Shown: piece by piece, positions 42,159 through 52,943 of the stretch | How positions within the stretch are numbered: the stretch's first letter is position 1 | Layout: each line of letters opens with the position of its first letter | From: Crocinitomicaceae bacterium | GTDB taxonomy: Bacteria; Bacteroidota; Bacteroidia; Flavobacteriales_D; Crocinitomicaceae | Length of the DNA stretch: 64,000 nt | Assembly (NCBI GenBank): GCA_016708105.1 | Contig: JADJGJ010000001.1 | Location: 1,240,001-1,304,000, forward strand | Direction of reading: 5' to 3' | Position numbers and translations under genes: made by a program | The notes under the pieces: generated by a model | Seen by the model: only the letters and a program-made list of their open reading frames with translations | Database searches by the model: none | Told to the model about the DNA's origin: nothing

Positions 42159-44168
42159 TTGAAACGGAGTAAAACCGGCTTAGTATTAATTTTATTGCTG
42201 CTCTTGCTGAGTAACTTTGGTCGCGCTCAGATTTATAGCGGAATAGATGAGCTCAAGCCTTATTTTGCTGAACTTGAACAGCTGAATGAACAATTGCGCA
42301 GTGATCCACGGCATTTCACTGAAGGATATAATCAGTTACTGAAAATTTCAACGGCAAAAAAGGATAGTGCTTTACTGAGTTTTCTTTACGTTCTACAAGG
42401 GTCATATCATTTTTATCTGAGCAGCAAAGACAGTGCAGTGTATTATTTTGATCAGGCTGCTTTGATTGCGAATCAGATTGGCAACAGCCGCATTGAAATC
42501 ACTGCAAAAGTGAGACGTGTCTTTTGTGATGAATATGAAAAATCAGCTCCTGAACTGGCAAGACAAATGGAAGAAATTTTTAAGTTGTCGCTGATTAGAA
42601 ATGATACCATCAACATGATATATAGTTTGAATGGTCTTGGACTTTTCTATAGCCGCATGGATAGCACGGAGAAAAGTCTGCTTTGTCACAATTGGGCTTT
42701 ATCGCTTTCTCAATCCGGCAATCATAAATTTGAAGAGGCATTTGTGCTCAATAATCTCGGTCTGCTTAAGCTGGAGTCTGGCTTGAAAGATTCGGCCTAC
42801 ACTGACTTTATGAGAGGGTTGAGTATTTCTAAAGACTTGAAAAATGATAGATTGGAATGTCACCTGCGTGAAAATCTTGGATATTATTACATGGAGCATG
42901 ACTCATTCCCCGCGGCGGAGGCAGAGTTTTATTACGTATTAAAAATTGGAGAAGATCGCGGATTCAAAGATTTGGAGTTGTCTTCTCTTACTAATCTAGC
43001 TGGGCTTGCTCGAAGGCAAGAAAATTATTTCAGAGCAGATTCTTTATACCAACAAGCACTCATCATTGCTAAAGCTGAACGGATGTTTCATGCTGTTTCT
43101 CCTATCTATTTAGGCAAAGTTCAGGTCTACACTGAGCAACAACGTTTGAGTGAGGCTCTTTCTCTGCTTGATTCAAGCTTGGTGTATGCTGAGTTTTCTT
43201 CCTTACTCAATATCAGACTTGCTTATTTACAACTGAAATCTTCATTGTATGAGGCAATGGGTAATACGCAGTTGGCATTTGATTTTTATAAAGATTTTAA
43301 ATCTCTCCAAGATTCAGTTGAAGAAAACGCGTCATTGGAAAGAGTAGCTGAAATGCAACTTCAATTTAATTCTGAAAAAAAGGAGAAACAGCAATTGAGA
43401 GAACGCAACAAATTAGTATTGCAACTCAAACAACAAGAACTGGATATGGCGCAGTTCAGGCAACGTTTATTTTTTATAATTGCTGTGTTTGTTTTGATTT
43501 TGTCTGCTATTCTCATTTACTATTATCGGCAGAAACAAAAAAGTGAACGAGAATTTTCTCATACCATCGTCAATAAATTGGAAGAGGAGAGAGGACGCAT
43601 TGCTCGTGATTTGCATGATGGTATTGGACAAAGTTTGATCATACTTAAAAATAAAGTCAACAAAGGAACTGACAAAGTAATGAATGACCACTCACAAATT
43701 GATCAAAACTTTAGTGATTTGATTGAAGAAATTCGCGCTATATCTAGATCATTGATTCCGCCTGAACTCAAACGGCTGGGTTTAAAAAAAGCCATTGAAA
43801 ACAGATTGACTGAAGTTGGAAATACCTCTGGATTATTTATCACCACTGAGTTGGAAGATTTGGATAAATTGCAAACTGAACCGCATCAAAGTTTGCGTAT
43901 TTATAGAATAATTCAGGAATTAACCACTAATACAATCAAACATTCAGAGGCAACTGCGCTAAAAATTGAAGCCATTCTGGATGATAATGAGCTTACCATA
44001 ATTTATCAAGATAATGGTAAAGGATTTGATAAAGAAAAATGGAAATCAAGTGATTCTTCTGTTGGATTAAGAAGTATACAGCAACGCTTGAATTACCTCA
44101 ATGGAACAATTAAATTTGAAAAGCCTAAAAAAGGTTTTAAAGCAGTAATGAAAATAGAATTAAAATAG
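42159..44168 (+). CDS. TPR-domain sensor histidine kinase (NarX-like HisKA_3)
   Basis: 669 residues from a TTG start; no ATG lies close enough to keep the signal peptide. A signal sequence (about 1-24) is followed by TPR repeats (about 30-400, e.g. LNGLGLFYSRM, LNNLGLLKLE, LTNLAGLARRQ), a coiled coil, one membrane helix near 443-463, then the dimerisation/phosphoacceptor region RIARDLHDGIGQ (His486) and an HATPase domain. Known architecture: TPR-containing NarL-type kinases of Bacteroidota. The cognate regulator starts 4 bp after its stop. Confidence 0.9.
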   Translation: MKRSKTGLVLILLLLLLSNFGRAQIYSGIDELKPYFAELEQLNEQLRSDPRHFTEGYNQLLKISTAKKDSALLSFLYVLQGSYHFYLSSKDSAVYYFDQAALIANQIGNSRIEITAKVRRVFCDEYEKSAPELARQMEEIFKLSLIRNDTINMIYSLNGLGLFYSRMDSTEKSLLCHNWALSLSQSGNHKFEEAFVLNNLGLLKLESGLKDSAYTDFMRGLSISKDLKNDRLECHLRENLGYYYMEHDSFPAAEAEFYYVLKIGEDRGFKDLELSSLTNLAGLARRQENYFRADSLYQQALIIAKAERMFHAVSPIYLGKVQVYTEQQRLSEALSLLDSSLVYAEFSSLLNIRLAYLQLKSSLYEAMGNTQLAFDFYKDFKSLQDSVEENASLERVAEMQLQFNSEKKEKQQLRERNKLVLQLKQQELDMAQFRQRLFFIIAVFVLILSAILIYYYRQKQKSEREFSHTIVNKLEEERGRIARDLHDGIGQSLIILKNKVNKGTDKVMNDHSQIDQNFSDLIEEIRAISRSLIPPELKRLGLKKAIENRLTEVGNTSGLFITTELEDLDKLQTEPHQSLRIYRIIQELTTNTIKHSEATALKIEAILDDNELTIIYQDNGKGFDKEKWKSSDSSVGLRSIQQRLNYLNGTIKFEKPKKGFKAVMKIELK

Positions 44169-44172
44169 CATT

Positions 44173-44823
44173 ATGGTTAGACTGTTGCTTGTAGATGATC
44201 ACCCGATTTTTCGTAAAGGTCTTGCTGCTTTGATCAGCGATTCCATTCGTGACTGTGAAATTTTTGAAGCGGTAGATGGAAATGAAGCCATAAATACGCT
44301 GTCTGAAAATGTGTTGGATATTGCTGTTTTGGATATTGATATGCCTGAAAAATCAGGAATTGATGTGCTTGATTTTATTCAAGAACAACAGCTTCAGGTA
44401 AAGCCTGTTATTCTCACCATGCACAATGATGAACTTTTTTTTAATGAAGCTTTTGATCGTGGTGCCAAAGGTTTTATTCTCAAAGAAGATTCGTCTCTTG
44501 AAATCATGGACTGCATTGAAAATGTATTAAAAAATCAGATTTTTGTCAGTAAAAAACTTCTACATTTTTTAGACAATCGCCGAAATTTTACTCAAAAAAT
44601 GGGAGCCATTCGTGAGGCTCTTTCTTCATTGACAAAAGCTGAATTGAATACGCTCAGATTGGTTTCTGAAAATAAAAGTTCAAAAGAAATTGCCGAATTA
44701 CTTTTTGTGACTGAAAAATCAGTTGAAAATTACCGAAGTCGTATCTGTAAAAAATTAAATCTCACAGGAGGAAGTAATACACTTTATAAATGGACAGTTT
44801 CAAACCGTGACCTGATTAAGTGA
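44173..44823 (+). CDS. NarL/FixJ-type LuxR response regulator
   Basis: 216 residues: receiver domain with VDDHPIFRKG and phosphoacceptor Asp54 in VLDIDMPEKSG, then a LuxR-type helix-turn-helix (LTKAELNTLRLVSENKSSKE, VTEKSVENYRSRICKKLN). It follows the TPR kinase by 4 bp, making a clear two-component pair. A GC-rich hairpin at 44898-44915 lies 75 bp downstream. Confidence 0.93.
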   Translation: MVRLLLVDDHPIFRKGLAALISDSIRDCEIFEAVDGNEAINTLSENVLDIAVLDIDMPEKSGIDVLDFIQEQQLQVKPVILTMHNDELFFNEAFDRGAKGFILKEDSSLEIMDCIENVLKNQIFVSKKLLHFLDNRRNFTQKMGAIREALSSLTKAELNTLRLVSENKSSKEIAELLFVTEKSVENYRSRICKKLNLTGGSNTLYKWTVSNRDLIK

Positions 44824-44859
44824 GTTTGAAACGGTGTGCAATAAATAACAACAATTTGG

Positions 44860-45120
44860 TCAGGTTGTTATGAATAAAACTCACAAGCTTGGCTTGCTGA
44901 GGGGGATACCCCTCAATTCATTTAAAACGGTTGAACCGATTAAAAACAGTCGTAAATTGGGCTAAGATTTTAGAATAAAACGGTTGTTTAGTAGTTTTTT
45001 CAGCCGAAGTTTAGTTTGAAAAATTCTTTGGGTGGTTTTGCAGTACCCACCTGAGGAAAGAACAAGTTGGATAGCAAACCCAAACTTGGAGAAAGGGCAT
45101 TCTTTGAATGCTCTTTTTTT
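44860..45120 (+). ncRNA. Possible structured RNA ending in a terminator
   Basis: No gene is visible in the 301 bp between the LuxR-type regulator and the convergent repressor gene. Several consecutive hairpins can be drawn: CAAGC/GCTTG near 44884, TGAGGGG/CCCCTCA at 44898-44915, GGTGG/CCACC near 45030-45050, CAAGTT/AACTTG near 45063-45088, and the terminator at 45092-45120. The series could be a long 3' UTR or an independent small RNA of about 100-250 nt. I could not match a known family (not tmRNA, RNase P or SRP by motif). Confidence 0.3.
45092..45120 (+). terminator. Rho-independent terminator
   Basis: AAAGGGCATTC (45092-45102) pairs with GAATGCTCTTT (45106-45116) around TTT, with one G-U pair, and is followed by T-runs to 45120. 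It faces the plus strand and lies just past the end of the convergent repressor gene. Confidence 0.85.
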
Positions 45121-45124
45121 TGTT

Positions 45125-45928
45125 TTATCTTTTCGGAATATAAATATTCTTGAGATGCTTTACTTCAGCTTGCAAATCCAGAATGGCGCGTGTGAGTTCA
45201 CTTTCTTTGAATGCAGAAACCGGCATGTCAGACGAGATGTAGTTGACAAATTTCCAAATTTCCAGAATTTTAGTTGCGTGCACTTCATAGGGTGAATAAA
45301 GTGGATTGGTACTACACAATTGAAAACTCTGATTGTCTTCAAGTCTTTTATACAAAACCTTAAAAACAATTCCATCATCTTCGGTTATTACGATATATGG
45401 ATAGCCGTCTTTTATATTGTTCCAATTCTCAACATATTCAGCAATGACAAAACTTCCGTCTGATACCGGGGGCATTGAATCTCCTTTGATTGGAAAGGTT
45501 CTGTACTTTCTGTCTTTTTTAAGAAATGGCAGCTGAAATGTAGGCAATACACTGATGTATTCAGGATCAGCATAACCGGCAGTGTAACCTGCGCGTGCTT
45601 TTTCTGAAATCAATTCAATGTTGTCATTATTGTCACGATCAACGGATGTTGCAATAATGCGTAAATGTTTTCCTTCAATGTCAACATCAATTCCGCGTTC
45701 TATTTTATCCCAGTCTTTTTCTGATATTCTGCTTAAATCTCGCTTAACAAACTTGTCTAAAGACATGTCATAATATGCTGATATTTTAATCAGTGTTTCA
45801 ATGCTGGGCTCTGCTATTCCATTTTCATATCCACTGTATGTGGAACGCGTTAGTCCTAGTTCTGTGGCTATTTCTTCTTGCGATACGCCTCTGCGTTTAC
45901 GCAATAATTTCAGATTATCTCCAATCAT
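45125..45928 (-). CDS. XRE-type repressor with S24 (LexA-like) peptidase domain
   Basis: 267 residues: an N-terminal helix-turn-helix (LRKRRGVSQEEIATELGLTR) and a C-terminal S24 peptidase domain with the nucleophile segment IKGDSMPPV and a catalytic-type Lys near GIVFKVLYKR. This is the plan of phage CI/LexA-like repressors that self-cleave on DNA damage. No phage genes are adjacent, so it may be a chromosomal stress regulator. A TATCTTTG promoter box (45948-45955, minus strand) and a CTCGTCAA/TTGACGAG inverted repeat upstream are possible operator parts. Confidence 0.88.
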   Translation of the reverse strand: MIGDNLKLLRKRRGVSQEEIATELGLTRSTYSGYENGIAEPSIETLIKISAYYDMSLDKFVKRDLSRISEKDWDKIERGIDVDIEGKHLRIIATSVDRDNNDNIELISEKARAGYTAGYADPEYISVLPTFQLPFLKKDRKYRTFPIKGDSMPPVSDGSFVIAEYVENWNNIKDGYPYIVITEDDGIVFKVLYKRLEDNQSFQLCSTNPLYSPYEVHATKILEIWKFVNYISSDMPVSAFKESELTRAILDLQAEVKHLKNIYIPKR

Positions 45929-46146
45929 ATCAAGATGAATTACTCGTCAAAGATATAAAAATATTCTGAAATATTAATCAACAAATTGAATTGGCTGAAT
46001 GTAGAGGTGTTTAACGCCGGATACATCATGCTGAGAAAATATTTTAACTCGCCTGTTTGACGAGATAAATGTATATTCTTTATACCAACCTAAATCAAGA
46101 GTAGATTTCAGGCTGACCTGAATTTTTTTTGTACAAATTTTATTTT

Positions 46147-46923
46147 TTACCTCGCTGAAAATTCCCGGCCTGAAATAAAATTCTTCTTTCTCATTTTTAT
46201 GTGATTGAGTTCACCAAAAAATTCAGCCTCAGTTTTATTTGTTGGGTGATTAAAAAAATCAGAAGGTTTGTCAATGCGTCTTATTTTTCCTTTGCGAATA
46301 AAGATTATTCTATCTGCCCATTCCATAGCCTCAATACCGTTGTGGGTTACTAGAATTGCGCTCATGTTATTTTTTCTCAAATAGCTGCGGACGTGCTGTT
46401 CAATTTTTTGTTTGTTTTGAAAATCAAGTTGATTAAATGGTTCATCGAGCAAAAGTAATTCGGGTTCATCGGCAAGCGCACGGGCAATGGCTAGTCGCTG
46501 TTGTTGACCACCTGAAAGGTCATCTGCTTTTAAATTGTGATACGTGTTGAGTCCGGTTAGTTTGAGTAAAGTATCTATACGAAGTATGCGATATGATTCA
46601 TCAAATCGGCTTAGTTTTAGTCGCACATTTTCTTCTACTGTATGGTATTTATCTAAGGCAAAATCTTGATTGACGAGTTTGATTTCATGGTGCCCCGGAA
46701 CTAATTTGTGCAAGGCGTCTTTCAGGTGTTGATCTTTGTAACGTATTTCACCTGATTGAACAGGCAGTAAACCTGCGAGTGCTTTCATCAAGGTGGTTTT
46801 GCCGTCTCCGCTTGCTCCAAGTATTACTATGATTTCACCCGCAGTTAATGAAAAGCTGACCTTGTTGATTATTTTTTTTGTTCCGTACGACAAGGTTAGA
46901 TTTTTTACATTCAGAATTTCCAT
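46147..46923 (-). CDS. ABC transporter ATP-binding protein without adjacent permease
   Basis: 258 residues with Walker A GASGDGKTT (about 36-44), signature LSGGQQQR, Walker B LLLLDEP and the switch His in LVTHNG. It resembles importers of the polyamine, phosphate or iron class. Asp replaces the usual Gly or Cys in Walker A (GASGDGKTT), which is tolerated. The last 20 residues are basic. No permease or substrate-binding gene lies nearby, so the transported compound cannot be inferred. Confidence 0.9.
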   Translation of the reverse strand: MEILNVKNLTLSYGTKKIINKVSFSLTAGEIIVILGASGDGKTTLMKALAGLLPVQSGEIRYKDQHLKDALHKLVPGHHEIKLVNQDFALDKYHTVEENVRLKLSRFDESYRILRIDTLLKLTGLNTYHNLKADDLSGGQQQRLAIARALADEPELLLLDEPFNQLDFQNKQKIEQHVRSYLRKNNMSAILVTHNGIEAMEWADRIIFIRKGKIRRIDKPSDFFNHPTNKTEAEFFGELNHIKMRKKNFISGREFSAR

Positions 46924-47156
46924 GTGATAAATTTACGTTTTACGATCATCAATAAATGTCCTTTTGATTTGAATTGATAAACAGGATGTGTTTGATAACC
47001 ATCATCTTTTATTGGTGCAGTGTATACATAACTTAACTTGCTTTGATGCATGATTGTTTGCACCATGGTCTTTTTTTATACCTTAGTGGGTGTGATGGTT
47101 GTTTGTCAATGCCGCTATTGCTAACTCATATTGACATAATCAATAATAAGTCAGAC

Positions 47157-48179
47157 ATGAAAAAATTTACATTTCTCTTTGTTTCATTCATCATTTTGTT
47201 TAGCACGGTGGTTTATTTCACCTTTAGTATCTCTGAAAATTTATCTAAATATCATGATAAGAAAAGTGAAATATCCAAGGAGTTGAATTTTGAGAATCGC
47301 CTAATGAATGCCTGGGAGTGGGTGCCTTTTAATACTATTGGGCAAGAAAAGGTAGAGACGTGGAGAGCTCTTGAAATATCAGCGTCATATTATTACAAGA
47401 AAGCGTGTATTTACGGTTATATTTTAGGTGGCGTAGTTTTATTGTTTACTTGTGCTAATTTGCTTTATTACCGCAAGCGTGATCACAAACTTCAGATATA
47501 TGGTTTAGTGATGGTTTTCTCAGCGCTCTCATTTTTATATCTTGGTTTACAATCTCCTTTTCTTGAAATTGAAGCGTACAATGCTGATTTAGCTTTTGAC
47601 ATTCCGCTTGATGTAAACACTAATGAAATTCCTTTTTTGGGTGAGTTAGACTTGGGTGGATATCATTATGAACTCAATCAGGTTTTTGAAGGTCGCATCT
47701 ATTATTTGTATCAAAATAAATCTGTTTTACAACTGATCAAATTACTTTACACCGGAGGTAATTTTCTAGTAGCAATTTGTGTCATATTATTCTCCATTGT
47801 TTTTCCATTAGTTAAGTTATTTTCATCTATGATTATTTTCATGAATCCTCATTCTAAATCATCTCATAAGTTAACGCCGGCAATTGTTTATTTAGGAAAA
47901 TGGAGTATGGCAGATGTATTTATTTCAGCCATGTTTTTAGCCGTATTTTCTTTCACAAACATGAATGAAGGTATTGATACCGGAGCCAGCACACTGATTG
48001 GAATGTACTTTTTTTTAAGTTTTGTTATCCTTTCAATTCTCTCAGGCTTTGTATTGAAAAAACTAGTACAAAAAAAAAAAAGAAGCTACTCTAGATTATG
48101 TTTAGAAAAAGAATGGCGGCTTGTTGTACTCCAACTTAATATCCTGAAACATGGAAGCTTTGATGTTGACTCTGAATAA
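47157..48179 (+). CDS. PqiA-like (paraquat-inducible protein A) membrane protein
   Basis: Starts at the ATG 47157; the longer frame adds an unrelated tail. Several membrane helices and the PqiA-type block IVFPLVKLFSSM followed by KWSMADVFISAMFLAVFSF are visible. Known of the family: integral membrane partners of MCE/Mla-like lipid transport proteins; an MlaD-like gene lies 4 kb away. The ORF runs through an A12 tract (48070-48081) and then overlaps the convergent LptD-like gene. Removing one A ends it at 48105 after EATLDYV, so the last 28 residues are probably artificial. Confidence 0.78.
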   Translation: MKKFTFLFVSFIILFSTVVYFTFSISENLSKYHDKKSEISKELNFENRLMNAWEWVPFNTIGQEKVETWRALEISASYYYKKACIYGYILGGVVLLFTCANLLYYRKRDHKLQIYGLVMVFSALSFLYLGLQSPFLEIEAYNADLAFDIPLDVNTNEIPFLGELDLGGYHYELNQVFEGRIYYLYQNKSVLQLIKLLYTGGNFLVAICVILFSIVFPLVKLFSSMIIFMNPHSKSSHKLTPAIVYLGKWSMADVFISAMFLAVFSFTNMNEGIDTGASTLIGMYFFLSFVILSILSGFVLKKLVQKKKRSYSRLCLEKEWRLVVLQLNILKHGSFDVDSE

Positions 48180-50604
48180 AAAATTCACCTGATGATCTTC
48201 CCAAGCACCATATTGAAACCAGGTAAGACTGGCTTCCCAGCAATGTAGGTCACGCCAAATACCAAAATCATAGGTTGGAATTAACGGGTCGTCTCCTTTT
48301 GCTTGCAAATCAAAACTGATTCCAAAATCAAACTTCCATTTTTTATTGATGCTGAAATCGCCGTCTGCGCGAATGGTTTGAATGAGTTCAAGAGTATCCG
48401 TTAAAATACCGCCTGACAGCATGGATAAACGGGAATATTTAAAATTATAAGACAAATTCAACTGCCAAGGCAATTCAAAATCTGGTTTGCTCTCTTTGGG
48501 GTTTGTGTCATTTGAACTTGTTTCACCTGATTGTTTTTGTTTTTTACTACCGGTTGCACTGGTGAAATTTGCATTCACTGTTGCAGTGGCCGTTTTAAAT
48601 CGGCCTAAGCCTTGTCCATTTTGCCATGCGTATGCAGTTAAATCTTTTCCGCTGAATGTGTTAAACGCATATGGACTTAAAGCAGCAGCGCTCTGAAAAC
48701 TGAATACATTCAAAAATTTTGCAGTTCTGAATGCAAAAGCAAAATTAGATAAATTAAAAGAGTCTCTGAAAATATCATAAGACCCGTTGATTGAAAATGC
48801 ATCAACCAGTTTGAATGATTTGAATGTTTCATTGATAGAATCTTTTTGTCAAGCATTTTCATTTCTAATGTGTTAGCAAGGCCGAATGAAATAATTCCTG
48901 ATTGACCAAATCCTTGCTCTCTGTATAAACTGGTTTGAAAAGGCGAATAATATTTTGTGTTACCTAAAGTGTCATATTGAATCTCTTCATACAAACCAAT
49001 ATCAGGCCTGAAACTAAAACTAAGATTTGGTGAAGCCACATGCCTGAATTTCATTTCTCTTTTTCCAAGCATTTTATAATAACCGTAAAAGTTAGTATTT
49101 AAGCCTGCATTGAATGAGAGGGTTCTTGATGATTTAAATCCCTCAAATGAAACGGTATCAATTTTTTCAGATCCCGGATTCCACGTATTTTTCTCGTATT
49201 GAAAATTCCATATTTCAGCGTAGTTCACACTAGGTGTTAACATCATTCTTCCGCCAAAAAGACGCATGTTTGACTGCACTGTGGTGGCGTGTTGTACCCC
49301 ATTTAATACATAATCATTCACCAAATAGAATTGTCCTGCGTTGAAAATACTATCAGGGGCAGCAATGTAATTTTTTGCGTTGAGAGCATAAGTTACTTTG
49401 ATGTTTTCATACCATTTTTTCCAATCGGATTTTGCAGCACTCCTAAATCAAACATGTTGACAGAAAAATTGTAGGTAGGTAGTTCAATGATATAGTTTTT
49501 TGATTGTGAATTCTGTTGCAATGATGTTTTTAATCCCATGGTTCCGCTGAACTGATTTGTTTTCCATCTTTTGGTTATATTGATTGCTGAGTTAAACTGG
49601 TTATCAAAATATTCTGGATTGATTGCTTCTAACGTGGTTTTACCGTTGTTGTCTGATTTGAAATTGATGTCTGCGCTAAATTTTAAGCTGGGGTGCGCTT
49701 TGGCATCTTGGGTGTGTCGCCAATTGAATGTCCATTTTTCAGCAACCAGGGTATCATAAAATTTGCCTCTGAATTGTTCAAATTTCAATCCTATCGTTCC
49801 ATTGTATTTGTACTTTTTGTAGTAGTTTGAAATATTTTGAATACCAAATCTTCCGGTAGTGAAAAGTGTTGCATAAAAATACGTTTCCCAATAATCACCT
49901 AACGGAATGTAGTATCCGAAATCTTGTAAACCAAAACCGTATGCATCAGTATTGGCAATACGCGGAATAATAATTCCATGTTTTTTAGATTCAGAATTAG
50001 GGAAAAATCCAAAAGGTGCGGCAAGCGGCATTGGTACTTTGAATAATTTCATGTACACCGGTCCGGTGACAATTCGTTCATCAGGCACTATCATGGCGCG
50101 CGTTAATTGAAAGTGGTAGTGAGGAGTGTCTGCATCACAGGTAGTGAATTTTCCATCTTTCAGGTGTACCGTTTCGTCAGGATGAATTTTTGATTCAGCC
50201 ATGTGGATATAGCCTTCTCCCTGCTGACCTCTAATTTCTTTTACGTAACCCTTTTTTGTGTTGAAATTATACTTGATATAATCACAATGGCTTTCTTCTG
50301 CACCCATGGTAAATGTAGGTTTACCGACAGGTACACCGGCGGAATCCAAGGTAAAAGTGGCCAATACTTCACCATGTACAAGATCTATTTCAATGAAATC
50401 AGCGCGCAATACAATATCTTCATACGTTACATTGGCATCTCCATATAATCGTATGATTTGTGCAGGTATGTCAGCAACAATGGAATCTCGGGCGCTGTAT
50501 TCAACACCTGATGATGGTGCTTGTGAAAACAGCAGGGTAGTGCTCAAAGTCCCGATTATCAACAGAACAGAATGGATAACTAAGGATGTGGCACGTTGTA
50601 TCAC
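48102..50604 (-). pseudogene. LptD-like outer-membrane protein, two apparent frameshifts
   Basis: Three adjacent frames encode one protein of about 830 residues: signal peptide, OstA-like N-terminal domain (ADFIEIDLVHGEVLAT, with HLKDGKFTTCDADTPHYHF), then a large beta barrel, as in LptD-type LPS assembly proteins of Bacteroidota. The frames join cleanly if one A is added to the A6 run near 49415-49420 (giving PIGKKWYENIKVTYALN) and one A to the A5 run near 48843-48847 (giving LDKKDSINETFKSF). Coding quality is intact on both sides, so sequencing error is more likely than gene loss. LptD inserts LPS in the outer leaflet and is normally essential. Confidence 0.75.
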
Positions 50605-50673
50605 CTGCGTTTTGGTCTTAACTTTGTTAGGGTGAAGTATAATTTATACGCAAATCTATCAATTTTATAAAAG

Positions 50674-51787
50674 ATGATTTCAATACTGCATAACTTGAAA
50701 GGTCAGATAATATTGTGTTTTCTGATGATAATTGCTGCAGCCTCGTCTGCACAAACCACGGATGCTCTTGCGGGGTTAAACACTGTGGTTATTGATGCCG
50801 GACATGGAGGTAAAGATCCGGGATGCCATGGAGCAAGTACCAATGAAAATCAGTAACACTGGCCATTGCGCTTAAACTAGGGGCGTATATCAAAGAGGCA
50901 TTCCCAAAGTAAAAGTTATTTTTACCAGAGAGACTGACGTATTTGTAGAATTAGAAGAGCGTGCTCAAATTGCTAATCGCAACAATGCCGATCTTTTTAT
51001 TTGCATTCATGCTAACGCAGGCGGCCCCACTGCCTTTGGTGTTGAAACCTACGTACTTGGTTTGCACAAAACTGAAGCACAACGACAAGTGGCAGAACGT
51101 GAAAACGCAACCATTGAATTGGAAGAAGATGGCGGACAGAAGTATAAAGATTTTGATATGACACCGGATGCCATCATTGCAAGACAATTACAACTCAGTG
51201 TTTTTCTTGATCATAGTATTGTTTTTGCGACCAAATTACAAGAACAGTTTGTGAAAATTGGTCGCAGTGACCGTGGTGTGAGACAAGCAGGATTTTTGGT
51301 ATTGTACCGCACTACCATGCCGAGTGTATTAATTGAAACCGGTTTTTTAACCAATGCTGACGAAGAAAAATTTCTGGCTGATCCTGCTAGTCAAGAGAAA
51401 ATGGCAAAATCAATTTTTGAAGCCTTCAAAGAATATAAAGTTTATTATGAGGCAGGAATGACCGAAACGGAAAAAGATTCTACAACCACGAATACAACAA
51501 TTACCTTGGACAAAGAAAAATTTGGAATACCGGAGTCAGATGTAAAAGCAGATGAAATTATTTACCGAGTACAAATTGAAACGTCACAAACAAAACTAGA
51601 ACTCACGGATGCCCGCTTCAAAGGTATGATCGTTTTTATGTATGAAGATAAGGGTTTGTACAAATATACAGTGGGTGCTTTTCGAGATGCTGATTCAGCC
51701 AACGCGCTCAAAAAAGAAATGCGTACAGCTGGTTTTGAATATGCATTTGTTGTCACACTAAAAGGTAATCAGCGTGTTAATCTTTAG
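50674..51787 (+). pseudogene. N-acetylmuramoyl-L-alanine amidase, two apparent frameshifts
   Basis: The N-terminal frame has a signal peptide and the zinc-site opening VVIDAGHGGKDPG, then ends at a stop at 50854. The continuation, out of frame, reads through TRETDVFVELEERAQIAN, NADLFICIHANAGG, and a later IETGFLTN, all amidase_3 hallmarks, and finishes with a SPOR-like domain (VGAFRDADSANALKKEM). One extra A near 50846-50849 and one extra G near 50909 restore the frame (about 371 residues). Expected periplasmic role: cleaving peptides from peptidoglycan at division. It diverges from the LptD-like gene. Confidence 0.8.
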
Positions 51788-51892
51788 TTGGTAATAATTC
51801 GCCCTGTTGGCAAGGAATACGTTTTTTTACACTAATTTAGCAGACAGAAACAACGCCGGTTCCCGCAAAGAAAACCGGTTAACCTAAAAAAC

Positions 51893-52925
51893 ATGAGGGT
51901 TTCAAAAGAATTTAAGGTAGGGCTCCTAGTGGTACTCGGACTTCTGCTTCTTTTTGTTGGCGTTAACTTTTTGAAAGGTGGCGTTATTTTTGGAAAAAGC
52001 CGTGAATTTTACGCTGTGTTCAATAACTCAGCCGGATTAAAACCGTCTAATGAAGTTAAGCTCAGCGGTTTTAAAATTGGTCAAGTTGAAGAAGTGGGTC
52101 TGCATCCTGATAATCCAACGCTCATTCTTGTTAAATTTTCTATTGAAGATGATGAGCTGCAAATTCCTAAATCATCTGAAGCTTGGTTGGCAACTGATCT
52201 GTTAGGAACCGCATCTATTGATTTAAGACTCGATACCAATTTCATGGCTGTGCATGATTATTACCAAGATGGTGATACCATAATTTCTAACATTACCATG
52301 TCTATTGAAGATCAAATTCAAGAACAACTTTTACCCCTGAAACAAAAAACAGAAGAGTTGATTGGCTCAGTTGAAGGAATCATCGTATCTGTCAATGCCT
52401 TCTGGGATACTAGTGCTGCTTATACTATTGATGAAAGTTTATACGAAGTGCGTGATGCTATTGGAACATTTAGTGAACTAGCAAATAATCTGAGTTTGCT
52501 CATTTCAAAAGAAACTGAAGTGGTTGGTAAAATTTTGGATGATGTACATAATATTACAGGCAACCTAGCTGATAAATCTGATCAGATTTCTAATACTATT
52601 GATAATATCTCTGCAATATCTGACACGCTTGCTGATTCTGATATTAAATCCGTAATTCTTGAAACCAAAACTACATTGACTGAACTGAATGGGGTTCTCT
52701 ATGGTGAACTCCGGTGAAGGAACTGTTGGTGCTTTATTACACAGTGATAGTTTGTATAATGCATTGATTTCAACCAATGAATCAGTTCAACATTTGCTGG
52801 ATGATATGGTGGCCAATCCAAATAAATATGTTCATTTCAGCTTATTCGGCAGAAAAGTAAAAGGTGTTCAACTCACCGCAGAAGAAGAGAAAAAACTACG
52901 TGATTGGTTGAGCCAACCTCATTAA
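51893..52925 (+). pseudogene. MlaD/MCE-family lipid transport protein, one apparent frameshift
   Basis: A membrane helix (about 10-28) is followed by an MCE domain (FYAVFNNSAGLKPSNEVKLS, GFKIGQVEEV) and a long helical region. Near 52691-52701 the frame shifts; the second part (GEGTVGALLHSDSLYNALIS) is a standard MCE tail element, so both parts are one protein of about 343 residues. Known role: binding phospholipids between the membranes. It lies 105 bp after the amidase. The PqiA-like gene nearby may be functionally linked. Confidence 0.8.
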
Positions 52926-52943
52926 GAATTAAATCATTTCATC

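Noticed and set aside
45032..45295. Plus-strand ORF across the terminator into the repressor gene
   Set aside because: Runs through a strong terminator and is antisense to a clear gene.
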